Source: Agrypnia vestita (lineage: Eukaryota; Arthropoda; Insecta; Trichoptera; Phryganeidae). From it: a stretch of DNA of 64,000 nt. Under the pieces are notes generated by a model, which ran no database searches, was not told the origin of the DNA, and was given only the letters and a program-made list of their open reading frames with translations. Position 1 is the stretch's first letter. Each line of letters starts with the position of its first letter. This document shows, in pieces, positions 47,306 through 59,058 of this stretch. The stretch lies in assembly GCA_016648135.1 (NCBI GenBank), contig JADDOH010004211.1, positions 1 through 64,000 of the forward strand. The letters run 5' to 3'. Position numbers and translations under genes: made by a program.

Positions 47306-47477
47306 AGGAGTAGACCTCTTTCCATTTAAGAAAGACAATCGAAGTAATATGGATAAGCTGTGCGTACGAGTTTTTATATCCGTAAACTCCAACACAGTGA
47401 AACAATGTGCCTCGTATGCATGGCTTACACATACTAATTCGATTGTCTTTCTTAAATGAAAAGAGGTCTACTCCTTA
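47306..47477. mobile_element. Foldback MITE, about 172 bp, 46-nt arms
   Basis: The left arm AAGGAGTAGACCTCTTTCCA plus TTTAAGAAAGACAATCGAA is mirrored on the right by TTCGATTGTCTTTCTTAAA plus AAGAGGTCTACTCCTT. The spacer is unrelated. It is noncoding, and clear target duplications are not seen. Confidence 0.8.
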
Positions 47478-48241
47478 CTGTAGTGTCACAAAAAATATTT
47501 TGAAGTATTGTACACTCCCTGTTCCACTGGAATGAAACTAGTAAAACTACATAAATATAAAATATATGTGTGTACTAATTAATACACGTTGTAATAATCT
47601 ACCATACTAAAAACAACAACTTACAATATTTAATAATTAGTGATTTTCTTAAGATTCAACTTTTGAAGCTTCAAAATTTGATTCATTTTTAAAATATTTT
47701 AACTTCATGCATATTAAACGATTTCTATTACAATTTATCTTACAATACAGTTTATCGTTGAGAATGCTTGCTCACAGTCGTACATACATTGTACCTAAAA
47801 CAAGTAAAAAAAGTAAATGTGGCATTTTTTAAACTTAAAAATAGTACTCATACGCGTGCGTTGCGAAAACTGGTCTGAGATGTATACAATACAAGTTATA
47901 AATCATATTTCTAATATTTAAAATTATTTTTTAAACTTGTCACTGGTGAAAGCGGCTAGAATTAGAAGATGAATGATGAACCATCACAACGATGAAAAGT
48001 TTGGCCTTAAAATATCATTGGCTGATGTTAAATTCACGCAAGCAATATATTTACCAACATAAAATAGTGCTTCGAATCTTGGCGAAAAGGATAAAAGCGG
48101 ATAAAATGAAACTTATAATTTGATATTTTTACTAAACAAGTACTAACTACCCTTACTACCAAAACTAATCTAACGAAGGTCAATTAATGTATATATTGAT
48201 AAAAAATTATGTTGGACTTTCCAAGCAGTACTTATGACGTA
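47478..48241. other. AT-rich noncoding DNA, nothing recognised
   Basis: No frame or repeat recognised. Confidence 0.4.
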
Positions 48242-48243
48242 TA

Positions 48244-48718
48244 TACAGGCTGTAACCACGCTAGTCGACTATACTTTACAGATAGAATCCTGCTTTAATT
48301 ATGAGTGGAAAATTTTGAAGCAACGATGACATAATATCAATAGTTATGGAGATATGCGACATCCTCAATATTATTTTGTAAAACGTTGGACTATCATTAC
48401 AGTAACATATCAAATAAGAAAAATTTATTCGCTTCAGTGCAAGTAAAATAAAATGATAAAAACCTTCCGATTCCAATTGTAATCTGAAGGTTTTTATCAT
48501 TTTATTTGACGTGTATTGAAAGGAATACATTTTTCGTAATCGATATAAGTTACTGTAATGATAGTTCACTTTTTATGCAAAATAAATGGAGAAATATTGA
48601 AAAAAAAATGCTGGCTTTGATATTGCATAACTATGGTCATGGTAGCTTGAATATTGAACATCATCAAGGCAGGAAACTACCTGTAAAGTATTGTGGACTA
48701 GCTCTGTTACACCCTGTA
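48244..48718. mobile_element. TACAGG MITE family, copy 1 (475 bp, TA target)
   Basis: Ends TACAGGCTGTAACCACGCTA and, inverted, TACAGGGTGTAACAGAGCTA are flanked by TA (48242-48243 and 48719-48720). The interior is one long imperfect inverted repeat with AAAATGATAAAAACCTTC / GAAGGTTTTTATCATTTT and the conserved block TTACTGTAATGATAGT. Two more copies lie in the intron of the MADF gene. It has no ORF. Confidence 0.85.
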
Positions 48719-48727
48719 TAATAAACA

Positions 48728-48800
48728 TGTGTAGGTTTGTCCTGAAGAAGGAAGAGGCATGGAAACCGGCCGAAGTGTGTGTAATCAAACGTGGGCAAAA
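48728..48800 (+). repeat. CCTGAAGAAGG...GAAACCGG module, degraded
   Basis: GTCCTGAAGAAGGAAGAG and ATGGAAACCGGCC resemble the module at 45540-45610, but the stem between them no longer pairs well. Confidence 0.4.
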
Positions 48801-48912
48801 TAAAATTGTGCACATACTTGTTTAAAGTTTAACAAAATAATTTAACATGCGCAACCTGCACAAAATATGTAGGTAATAAAGATGTGGTGTAGTAAAAGCA
48901 TTGACTCACCAA

Positions 48913-49278
48913 TCTATACTAATATATAAAGAGGTAAAGTTTGTAAGATTGGATGTACGATCTCCGAATCCACTCATCCGTTTTCAAAAATTATTTCACC
49001 ATAATTTAAAATGGACTTTCAGGGTGAAAATATACCTACTATCCCGTTAAAATAAGGGCTATTTGTAGTGACCTATTTTACAACTAAAGTCGACGAAAAA
49101 ATTGTCGAGCGATGCGTTTTTCTATACTTTCTATAGGCAAGTTGTAGAACTCAAAAAGTTCTATAAAAAAAACCACGACGACATATTTATCTATATGTTA
49201 AGGTTAATACACAAATTGATAAAATATGATAAAAGTTACTAAAAATCTACGCGTGCGAAGCCGCGCGGGCACAACTAG
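48913..49278 (+). mobile_element. Non-autonomous Helitron, Lep1-like
   Basis: It starts TCTATACTAATATATAAAGA immediately after an A and ends GGGCACAACTAG immediately before a T: 5'-TC, 3'-CTRR and insertion between A and T, as Helitrons require. A GC-rich stretch that can form a hairpin (GAAGCCGCGCGGGC) lies a few bases before CTAG. The interior blocks (CGAATCCACTCATCC, AAAATTATTTCACCATAA, CTACTATCCCG) follow the layout of the common lepidopteran Lep1 elements as I remember them. At 366 bp it carries no Rep/helicase. Confidence 0.8.
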
Positions 49279-49279
49279 T

Positions 49280-50539
49280 GAGAGATTTATTTATTTAATA
49301 TTCATGGAAGACCAACAGCACAACAAAGAAGCATAGAAAACATTGATATAATATAGATGGCCAATTACAGGTCTCCACATTTAGAAATATGTTAGTAATG
49401 ATAAATATTTATGAATTAAACTGAGGCATGTTAAAAATTATGTAACAAGAAAAAATAAAAAATTTAAACAAAATAAAAAGAAACTTAATTATTAGCAGAA
49501 AAACACAGGCATGTTAAAAAATAATAAAATAAATAAAATAATGAACAAGAGAAAAAGAGACTTAATTATTAAGTAACAAAAAAATTCTGCACTCAAAATT
49601 TTTCTTAAAACTTAGGCATGTTAATGCTAGATAAAAACAATGACAGTACAATTGGTTCATGGTGGATTTGTATCGAACCCATGTGAGATACCACTCAGTA
49701 ATCTTCAAGAGAAAACAAACTTTGTACTTATTAATAGAGTTGAGACGATAAAACGTGCAAAGAAGTTTACGCCATGACATCGCTGCGTAGAGAAAACCAG
49801 CAATTTGTATCAGCGGAACGAGACATTATATTCCCGAGTGAGTGATTTGCTTGCCAAGACGATTACGAAAGATGTCTTATTTTACTTGGTATCGAAAAAA
49901 ACGACCATCCACACAGGCAACACAGGCCCTGGTTTTGTTCTCGTTGAAAGCAAAAAAAAAAAGAAGTTAATTAATTAATAGAATCAATTTATGAATAACT
50001 GTTTGGCCGTTGTGGCAAAAAAGTTGACTTTTAAGCCAATGTAAACCTATATGTACAAACTTATCTTTCAACTCAACCCATTATTATGAAAAATCCAAAT
50101 AAAAAAAACATATTCAGTAGGCAACCCCAACACAAAACATGGCAATTGAAATTATTTAAACAGTAATATTAATTTTCCAAAAGTTCACGTTTTTAATCGT
50201 AAGTGGATTCTCCTCTGGTACCAGCCGCAAGAATCGGAAGACAGACGGGTGAAAGATTTATAAATTTGTGATAAGTACGAAAAGAATGAGGAATATTTTT
50301 ATCGGAGAAAACGCATTGAAAAGTTACGTCATGAGACAATACGCAATAGGTAGTATTTCTAAAGCTGCGACACCTTACAAACATTACATTAAAAACAAAA
50401 TAATACAACGTATTGCAATCGTTACATTATGCACTGACCACAGGTAAGCACTATTTCCTTCTTCGATATTTTCCAGGAAGTCCAGTTACGAAAGCATTGC
50501 AACAACCATAAATAATACCATAAATTATCCTAATACCGA
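49280..50539. other. AT-rich noncoding DNA, nothing recognised
   Basis: A few direct repeats of ACTTAATTATTA and GGCATGTTAA occur at 49420-49620. Minus frames at 49562-49780 and 50193-50408 have no domain. Confidence 0.4.
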
Positions 50540-50740
50540 TTCATCTGTCTATTAGAGAGGTAAACGCACGCCCAGAGGGAATGTGTGATCTATTGGGAGG
50601 CTGCGAGCCGGCTGATACGAGCTTATTATTCTGCCGATAATCGGACATTCATTCAGACTCGAGTGAACGTTCATGCGAGAGATGAGTCTGTAATTAATTA
50701 AGGCCTAATCGGCCAATTACCGTGGAAACTCTGTACAAAA
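50540..50740. promoter_or_regulatory. Balanced-composition island, possible regulatory DNA
   Basis: About 200 bp with dyads and homeodomain-like cores (TAATTAATTAAGGCC, TAATCGGCCAATTACCG, GCCGATAATCGG) in AT-rich flanks. No coding frame is present. Possible enhancer on motif density and composition alone. Confidence 0.25.
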
Positions 50741-51145
50741 CGTGTGTAATTTAATATTATAAGGAGGGAAGACATCTTAATACATAGTTGAACAACCAAT
50801 CTTCTCGGTTCATTATTTAATAATAAATTATTGATAAAATTCAAGATGTAAGTACTTAAGAAGACGGCTCAAAAAGAGAAATGTTAAGCTTTTACTGATG
50901 AATTTATATCCTTTATCAGCGATAATGAACCTTTTATGAGTGGTGTGTCGAATTATCGGAAAATATCAAAATTAATTGCTCTTCGAGCTGTTAATAGTCT
51001 GCGATGGCGAAGCGGAATACGTGTTTGTACTTGTGGGCGGCCGCGTTTGACGTTTGTAGGCATCGGTCATAATCGCGTTTTATTGATGATTCGGGTTGTT
51101 ACCTTTGACACATGTATGTACATTACTTTCTATTAAATATATTTT
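50741..51145. other. Noncoding DNA, nothing recognised
   Basis: The plus frame 50936-51136 has no domain or splice context. Confidence 0.4.
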
Positions 51146-51360
51146 ATTTGTTCCCAGTGGCACCCGAGACAGTGAAGTGGTTTAGTGTGGATTCTTCGCC
51201 GCGTAGCACGAACCCCGTTGCCTCGCGTGCGGCGGACGGGGAGAACACTTTAGCATTAAAATAGTGCCAATATGGTCTGCGAATGTGCAGGTCTGATATG
51301 GAAGCTTTTGCTCGTAACAGCCCTGGGATTGTGATGGGTTCCACGTCACTGCCTATATAA
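51146..51360. other. GC-rich segment of unknown nature
   Basis: Holds CTTCGCCGCGTAGCACGAAC and TGCCTCGCGTGCGGCGGACG. A 66-codon minus frame (MEPITIPGLLRAKASISD...) covers it but shows no domain. It may be a fragment of an interspersed repeat or unrecognised coding DNA; nothing in this window pairs with it. Confidence 0.25.
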
Positions 51361-54300
51361 TGCTTTTTTACAACGGGTAGATGGATTCACTATTAATTAC
51401 ACCGTACATCGTTATAAATTTAAAGATTTCGCTGATCATCAACGTTAAACTCGAACCAAATCCTTCACTCAAATATCAATGGTGCTAGAAATAATTAATT
51501 ATGATACTCAAGAAAAATGGCCTAGTTCATGTGAGATAACTGGTTATTTGCCACTATATGAAATAAGATTGATGCTAGGAAATTTCTCATAACACAACGA
51601 TGTTTACGCTTAACTCGAAGATCATTCTATTAACGTACGTTTGAAAATGCGTTTGTATCGTTCAGGCTCGTGAAGCTCGGGTCTTCGGCATGATCGTGTA
51701 ATTACTAAATCATCACATCTGTAGAGTTCGGGAGCTACATATTATACATACACAGACAGGTTTACAGGCGTTTGTAAAAAGGGGAATTTACACACACGAG
51801 GATGCCTTCGGTAATGATTTAAAAGTCAGAATCGTTCTTGAAGCGATTAAGATTTGGTTCAAAACCAGCGGTGAGATAATGACGCCATACATCGCCTTAA
51901 TTATTAATGTACAGCGGGCAAAAAATATAACAGTAAATTAATTATAAGCTTCAATCCATCGGGTACAGAGCTTTGTTTTCTATTTAATTAATACCACGCG
52001 GTCGGTCGTCGGAACCGAACTGAAAGCTAATTTTGTCCGAATGCAAATTCAATGTATCCATTGAAATTGCTTTGCCTAATGGTTGCTTTAAAAAAAAACA
52101 AAATTCTACGTAACGATGATTGAACATTTCAACGTTAAATTAAATTAAAAAGAGAAAAAAACAATAATTTTAATTTTAATCATAAGACAAACACAGTACC
52201 AACACATTATAAATACGTTGATTGTTACGTTTAAATGTTTCAATAAAAATACAAGCATATGTAAATAAAATTTATGGTGAATACATGAATAACAATTGAG
52301 TGAAACATTATAAATACAGTAATCGACATGATAATATGCATGTTTGCATTTCGGTCAACAATAAACGCGTCGTCGACTTAAACCTGTTTAAATAGTAATT
52401 AATTAAATCGCACAATATTTATTACATAATACGTACAGTGACTCACAATTGAAGGCAAAAAAGAGAAAGATATATTTATAATGACTTTGTGTTATTATTA
52501 TTATATTATTATATCGAACTATTATGTCAAATGTTATCCACAGACCTTCCAAGTCTATCATATTTTAAATTGAAAAATCGAAAATACTGTTATTATTTTT
52601 ATTTTGACCTACGGCCTTTGAGATAATTTATTTATATCTCGTGTACCTTCGAACGGCGTAGAATAAGAATTTTTATTTATTACAAGAGCGAAAGATAAAA
52701 AAGAAGTGATATGTAGTGATATATAGTGATGACAACTGGTGAATTCTACAATGAACTTTCTAGTGACGTAAAGGAAATAAAAAATGTAAGATTATTCAAT
52801 AAGGCACTGAAAAGATTTGTAAATAAACAATCATCATAAATCAAAAATCAACGTGCTTAAAATTTACTGTGTAGTTCTGTGTATAGTAATTAAGTATGTA
52901 TTGTGTTATGTCCTCTTATACCGGCATGCATTTTTTGCTGCCTGAGTATTTTTCTTATTTTTAATTATATTTGTAATAACTCTGTTTCTATGTGTTTATA
53001 ATATTAACATAAATAAATAAAAAAAATCTTAAAGGACTGTTCTGGGAGTCCCAGCATTGGAGAAACACTTTTAAAATATTTTTTAATGAAAACTAAAATA
53101 TCCTGAAGTTTCAATTTTATAATAAATTATTTACGTGGCGAAAATGGTTTATCGCAGATTTCCGGAATGGAGAAGTTCCGAGTTCGTATGCCGGCAGTAA
53201 CCAAATTTTTTTTGTATGTCTTAACAGTCTATTCGACTAACATAATTTATTTTAGAATACGAGTGTCTGTATCCTTATTATTCTTTAATATTAATTATTA
53301 CTAACGTACTGTTACCGCTGCCGCCACATAAATGCTATACGAGGGGAATAATTAATATTTTAAAAAATATATATCATAGGAGTAGATCTGTGTTCTAAAT
53401 TTACAACATCAAAATAAAATGTGTTTTTTAAAATAAAAAATAAATTAACAATTATACATTATTTATCTCCATTATTTTGTTAGCTACATTAAAAATATTA
53501 GTGAAAAAGTTGGTAACTTTTTTGACCACCCCATCTGTGTGACATCGTGTACCAGTCAATTTGCGTAAAAAATTTATTCCCCACATAAAGGTATACTGTC
53601 AATTATTGGCGGGAATGAATTGTTTCGAAACGTCTACTTTAGTGATTGAAGAATAATTGCAAATTATGGCCATGGCAATACACAGAAGAGTTCAAATAAT
53701 AACGTACGCACATTTAGTTACATAAACGTGCGCAGAGGGTGTTCGAACCTTGGCTCGTTCTGTTTAATGGACTTGAAGATCACGATCCGCATATTACCGG
53801 GGATTTTACGAACACGCGATGTGTCGGCTGTCTCGGGTTATTTTAATTCCAAAAAATGTATTATTAAACCAATTATACATTTTTACTCCGCTTACAAATT
53901 TTGGGGTAAGAACTTGTAAGTTGAACAAAAGGAAAAATGCGGGAGAACTGCGAGCATGCGGGAGACGCGAACCGTTGCTTTTGTTTAACGGAAACGGTAC
54001 TAGAAGGTACAGGATTTCTGGCATTTTTGCTCCAAGATCGTAAATTATATTATATAAGAGTCCTCGTACCAAATTTAACATTTAGGCACGCCGCTGATTT
54101 CCAAAACGTGTGGGGATTTTTTAAACAATTATTATTATTTTTTGTTCATGTTATAAAATCACATTCATTAAAGCGTTAAAATTTGGTTTTAAAAATTCTT
54201 TTATTATGTTTGGAGTAATATTTATTTGGTAGATAACTTAGGAATAAGTATAAGAAATCTTAAATAACAAATAGGAAAACAATATGGATTTTTTCTATCC

Positions 54301-54888
54301 CCTTCCCTTTACCAAACCACTAAACAAATAAATAGTTTGTTAAAAACAAACAGTTTGTTATGAGTGTGTGGTCTGCAGGTGAAAAGCCACAAGGCAAAAC
54401 TCTTTTCTTCTCCTCTTCTCTCCTGCTTTCTCTCCCTGACGACTTATGTAGTCACCAGGTAGAGAAAGCAGTAGTAGAGTGTGTAAGACAAGTCTAAATT
54501 TATTCCATTGATTACATCATGAATTTTCCATCAAAAAAATTCAGTAAAATTGTTTTCATTTAATTGTTTAAAAATAGGTAAAACAATGATAAAACATGCT
54601 ATCCTACCGTATGAGGAAGAATTTTATTTTATTTATTAAATACGTATATGGTGCGGAATATTGATCCATAAATTTGGGTTAAACGTCAGGTGATGAATAT
54701 TCCATACTACCTAATTTCAAATATACATCTAAATGGTATTTTTATCAACATTTTATTCCTTCTTTGAATAAATTCTAATTAAAAAAGTAATAAAAATTAG
54801 TACGTAGAAAGATTACATATAAGATGAACAAGTGAGAACCTACGATAATATCACAAAAGGTAGCAAAAAATAATTACGCCGACGGCGT
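51361..54888. other. Mostly AT-rich noncoding DNA
   Basis: 3.5 kb without recognised repeats. Around 53700-54120 several frames are open on both strands at once (for example 53806-54081 minus and 53937-54179 plus), which points to composition rather than a gene. No splice sites stand out. Confidence 0.4.
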
Positions 54889-55140
54889 ATGGTAAAGGTG
54901 GTTCGGTACCTTACCAATGAGCTTTTATCAACCCCAAACCGGATGACAGCATTATCTCCAACAGGGACATTTCATCCCCCGGAAATGCGGCATTCCATTC
55001 CCTTGTGGCTCCCCCAGGATATTCTGATATTAGTTCGGCAGGTCCTGACAAAGGCAGTTGCGGAAGCGAGAGAGCGAAGGAATTAAGGGCGTTGAGTCGA
55101 TTAAACCCGGGGCAAGGTTATATGTACCACATTACAGGGT
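54889..55140. other. Balanced-composition segment, unassigned
   Basis: Two overlapping plus frames are open here, one ending LTKAVAEARERRN and the other containing SSAGPDKGSCGSESEG. It is more GC-rich than its flanks and could be a decayed transposon ORF, but no motif identifies it. Confidence 0.25.
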
Positions 55141-55376
55141 AGAATTTAATCAATTTTATTTTATCTGTCGGAAAAAAGACAGCGTATAATGGCAGTAGAA
55201 CGACAGGGCAAATACTTACTGCAATTCTAGTGACAAAATTGAGCTTCCATTTTATCCTAGGGAATATTAAAACAGGAGCAACTCAGACATTGATTCAGTG
55301 AAACAAAATCATATCTGACACTGATTCACTTTTTTAAATATAAAATTTTGCGAATTAATTTGCATAATCAAAATAT

Positions 55377-55555
55377 ATTACAGATGTCTCATGGAGATGA
55401 AGCTATATTTTTATATGAGAAAGTAGGTATGGAAGTCTTTTTATATAAATGTTTTTAAAAATATAGATACCTCATTATCAATAGTAACATCTGTATTGGA
55501 TGATGTCCCCGTGTTCTTGAAAAAAAAAATGGATATACTCAAAATATTATAATTT
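55377..55555 (+). repeat. Interspersed repeat family F, copy 3
   Basis: GATGTCTCATGGAGATGAAG, GAAAGTAGGTATGGAAGTC and GTGTTCTTGAAAA...TACTCAAAATATT match the head and end blocks of the copies at 12283 and 28640-29610. The middle is deleted. Confidence 0.6.
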
Positions 55556-56207
55556 GCAGTTCGTATTCGTAGCAGCCAAGAGCTGAAATAGATATCTAAT
55601 ATGTTTCATGGCATTTAATTAACTCTTAACACAATATTTAATTGATTGAAACTTTATGGAATCTTAAAATAAAATCTTTTCAACGCTGTCGGTATCAGGT
55701 CGCCCGTATTTTTTTATTCTTGAATAGATTTTTAAAGGCTATTTTTAATAAATATTGTGTTAAAACACAATAATCACGTAATCGGAGATTTAAATATAAT
55801 ATTGTTAATCTGGTAAATGTTGTACTGCTTATTCGACACACGCCGAAATATAATGCACAAAATGACGATTCACTAATAAAGTACATTTTTATTTTGATTC
55901 GTAAACCTAGGCCAACTCTGGTGTATAATGTACACAGGCAAAATTAAAGCAAAAAATTCGCAAGACCCTTCGTTACATAAATACCAGAGGGGCCATCAAA
56001 CTGTGTAAGTCAATAAGTAATATGAACATAGATTATATAAAATAGGTATTACATAAAAATAATGATACAAAATGAGTCTCAAAATCTTACAGAACAACCA
56101 AAAAAGGGACAGTAAGTAAGCTTACGTGATACATAGATAATTATAGAATATAGTAAAAATATTATAGGACCTATTTTAAATAATACGATTATTTAAGTTA
56201 AAACAGT
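55556..56207. other. AT-rich noncoding DNA downstream of the MADF gene
   Basis: No feature recognised. It lies past the likely poly(A) site of the minus-strand gene. Confidence 0.4.
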
Positions 56208-56224
56208 TTTATTATTATTTTATT
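56208..56224 (-). terminator. Two candidate poly(A) signals for the MADF-BESS gene
   Basis: The minus strand has AATAAA at 56224-56219 and at 56213-56208, the nearest such hexamers below the stop codon at 56604. They would give a 3' untranslated region of roughly 400 nt. The hexamer is common by chance in AT-rich DNA. Confidence 0.35.
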
Positions 56225-56603
56225 TACGCTAAATTAAGTAACTTAATACTATAAAATTAAAATCATACATGCAATAATATCTCGACTCCCGCTAGACAGT
56301 CATCAAACATGTGAGGTATCGTTTAAAGTCATTAAACATATAAAAGTTAAATAAATGCCTTCAATACATTTTATAGAGAATTTTGTACACGGGTATGAAT
56401 AAGATCTCAACCTTTAGGATCAACTTTTGATTGTAGTCAAATTAAATTAAAAATTATTCTAACAACATTTAACAGTTTCGATATTCAATCAACGTGTGTC
56501 TGTAAACTCACTTCCAGATGTTAACCATTTCAGCTTTTTTAAATCGGAATTACACGATTATAGTATTCCGAATAATCGATGGTCAATCAAAACGGTCCTG
56601 ACG

Positions 56604-57044
56604 TCACGCATTATCCTTGAGGTCATCGGAGTGGTTGGACAGATCAAACTCGTAGTGGCTGCCGCCGTCGCCGAAGTCCACCCTGTGGTGCTGGCCCGTG
56701 AGGGACAGGCGGACCTCGGCCAGCATGCTCTGCAGCTTGATCTGCATCTGCAGGGCTATGTCCAGGGGCAGCGTCCTCAGCTGGTGAGCCATGTTTCGCC
56801 CGAACGCGTCGAATTCGTCCTCTTCTCTGTGTGTATTCCGATCTTCCAAGATGTGCACGTGACTAACATCCTGCGTTTCTTCCTTTTTGATTACTTTGTT
56901 CAGCCTCGGCGCCGGATTGTGCCTCGTGACTAATCTTCTCTTTTTCGTGACCAATTTGGAGCACAGCGGTTTGGATGCAATAGGGTCGCTCGCCGGGTAT
57001 TCTTCGTTCGTCCCGTAGATAGGACCCTGGTAGTCGTCGTAGGT
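56604..57044 (-). CDS. MADF-BESS transcription regulator, exon 2 (linker and BESS-like motif)
   Basis: Last coding exon, residues 114-259 of the spliced protein, ending in a stop at 56604. It is entered by TTTTTAATACAG| in phase 0, matching the phase-0 donor of exon 1. The linker has a basic patch (KKRR at 147-150, a possible nuclear signal) and an acidic stretch (REEDEFD near 186-192). Residues about 190-226 (EFDAFGRNMAHQLRTLPLDI, then ALQMQIKLQSMLAEVRLSL) fit a BESS motif: a hydrophobic helix, L-P turn, then an amphipathic helix with Q/K-I-x-L-Q-x-x-L. BESS motifs mediate protein-protein contacts, including self-association, in MADF-BESS proteins such as Adf1 and Stonewall. The GC-rich plus-strand frame over this interval is a shadow. 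Confidence 0.85.
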   Translation of the reverse strand, partial: TYDDYQGPIYGTNEEYPASDPIASKPLCSKLVTKKRRLVTRHNPAPRLNKVIKKEETQDVSHVHILEDRNTHREEDEFDAFGRNMAHQLRTLPLDIALQMQIKLQSMLAEVRLSLTGQHHRVDFGDGGSHYEFDLSNHSDDLKDNA

Positions 57045-57233
57045 CTGTATTAAAAATAACACTAAATTAGACCAGGAATAGTTGATCCGGGATGATTTTT
57101 TTTTTTTAATAATCCCATAGATTGGTAGTAAGGCTGCCGCCAATATGTGTAAAATAACTATCAATATAAAATATTTTAATATAAAGTACTAAAAAAAATT
57201 GTGCAAACTATTTTATTTAAATATTCTGAATAT

Positions 57234-57905
57234 CAGTGGCGTGCCTACACCAATGCGACGCATTAGGACGCACAAAAGTCGAGGTCTAATACTCTTAATA
57301 ATTGAGTATCAAAACTTTCCAGTTCACTTTAATAGGACTGATAATTTTTAAAATTTACTATAAGAAACTGAACTGAAGTTTTCATATGGTACAAAATTAA
57401 CGAGGTAAACAGTTAATACCGGTAAGTCGGGTTAGGGACCAGAATATCGCCGCAAAGCGAAACAAAGTTTTTTTTATTGATAGTAGTAAAGTTTTTTTTT
57501 AAGAATATTTTATTTGAATATTATAGACAAGTGTCAAATTTTGTTCTTAATATATTTAACACGGCCGTGCAGCCGAAGGATAAATTGTAATTAGAGATAT
57601 TTCGGAAAAATAACGAAATTACACATTTACCCCGCAGAATACAATAATATATAAGAGGTATATTAAAATATGAATTTTGTGAAAGCACAATTGTGCTAGC
57701 AATATTAGGAGATAACATATTTATTTTTTCAATACAGGTACTGACACACATGCTCATTAGGGCACGTGAGCTATTATATTGTATATTATATTGAGCTTCT
57801 TAAGCTATTGCTACTTAGTAGCATGTGTGTACGCACAGCGCTAGTAATGAGCATACTCATCACCAGCACGCTCAAAACTCAACCGCCGGTTTAGTTACGC
57901 CACTG
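57234..57905. mobile_element. hAT-type MITE with CAGTGGCGT ends, in the MADF intron
   Basis: Ends CAGTGGCGTGCCTA and, inverted, CAGTGGCGTAACTA agree at 12 of 14 bases. CAGTGGCGTA ends belong to a widespread hAT group in insects. The expected 8-bp target duplication is poor (CTGAATAT against TTTTAAAT), so the insertion is old or one end has been repaired. It has no transposase frame. Confidence 0.65.
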
Positions 57906-58026
57906 TTTTAAATCGTGTAATATATGTAGTAAATACTAAATGATTTTAAATTACTTGTTACCAAGTGTATTCTTTAAATATGTTTCAATCTGAATCAGCC
58001 AACTATGTTATAATAATTAGTGGTTA

Positions 58027-58546
58027 TACAGGGTGTCCGAAGCTAGTAGCAAATTTATCCGGGTGAGTTTTCTTCGATCAATTTTGGATAGAAAATATTC
58101 TTTACACTTTGGGTGAAAAGTCAACAGTTATGCGTTGCATTATTATGCAATTTTGCATATGCAATTATGCAACAGATAAGCGATATCGAAGTTTGTATTT
58201 TTTCAATATTTCTGGATTTTTTTCTGTAACACTCTTCGGACTATCACTACAGTAACTTATACGGAATATTAAAATTTATATGCTTCAATACAAGTTAAAT
58301 ACAATGATTAAAACATTACAATTTTTATTTTATTTTATGCAAGGTTTTCATCATTTTATTTATTCGATTTAATATTTGATACAACTAACGTTTACGATAG
58401 TTTAACGCCTTACAAGTCAGAAATTTAAAAAAAAAATGCAGAATTCGATGAAATTTATCTCCGTAACTGTCGACATTTCACCCAAAGTGTAAAGAATATG
58501 TTCTATTCAAAATTGAATAAAGAAGACTCCCCCTAAATTTTTGTTA
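58027..58546. mobile_element. TACAGG MITE family, copy 2
   Basis: It begins TACAGGGTGTCCGAAGC. Its arms contain TATTCTTTACACTTTGGGTG and the inverted CACCCAAAGTGTAAAGAATA. The inner blocks CTACAGTAACTTATA and AAACATTACAAT follow the same plan as copy 1. The right end abuts copy 3. Confidence 0.75.
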
Positions 58547-58977
58547 TACAGGGGTTGTTAGGAAAACATTAATAACCTCGCAGGAATATATTCCTCCCTT
58601 GATTATGAGTCGAAAATGTTTACTATTATTAGCATTTTTTACAATATCACTTATTTTTTATAAAACGTTGAAGTGTCATTACAGTAACTTATATCGATTA
58701 CGAAAAATTCATTAGTTTCAATAAAATGATAAAAAAAAACCCTGCGGAAATTCCAATTGGGAGGTTTTTATTATTTTATTTGAATTTTTCACGTTCGATA
58801 TAAGTTACTGTAATGATAGTCCAAACGTTTTACAAAAAAAAAAAAAAAAAAATTGAAAAAAATGCAAACTATTGATATTAGGTTATGTTTGCTTGAACAT
58901 TTTCGACTCATACAATACGACATTAAAGTGAGAATACGGTCCCGCGAAGTTATTAATATTTTCTAAATAAACCCGTA
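58547..58977. mobile_element. TACAGG MITE family, copy 3 (tandem with copy 2)
   Basis: The left TACAGGGGTTGTTAGGAAAA and ATTAATAACCTCGCAGGA pair with the right end (inverted GTACGGGTTTATTTAGAAAA and ATTAATAACTTCGCGGGA). Inside are TGAGTCGAAAATGTTT / GAACATTTTCGACTCAT and TTACAGTAACTTATATCGA / CGATATAAGTTACTGTAA. A run of A lies at about 58837-58854. Confidence 0.8.
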
Positions 58978-59058
58978 CATTATAAATGTCGAACTAAAAA
59001 ATGAAAAACGCGACCCGAGAATCGGATAAGCGCAAACAAAGATGGCCGCCATACTGAC

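Larger units (their letters stand above)
57045..59058 (-). other. Intron of the MADF-BESS gene
   Basis: 2014 bp running from |GTCAGTATGG to TTTTTAATACAG|. Three MITEs (57234-57905, 58027-58546, 58547-58977) take up about 80 percent of it; the remainder has no recognisable feature. Confidence 0.8.

Noticed and set aside
56496..56933. 145-codon plus frame
   Set aside because: Antisense shadow of the BESS-containing exon on the minus strand.
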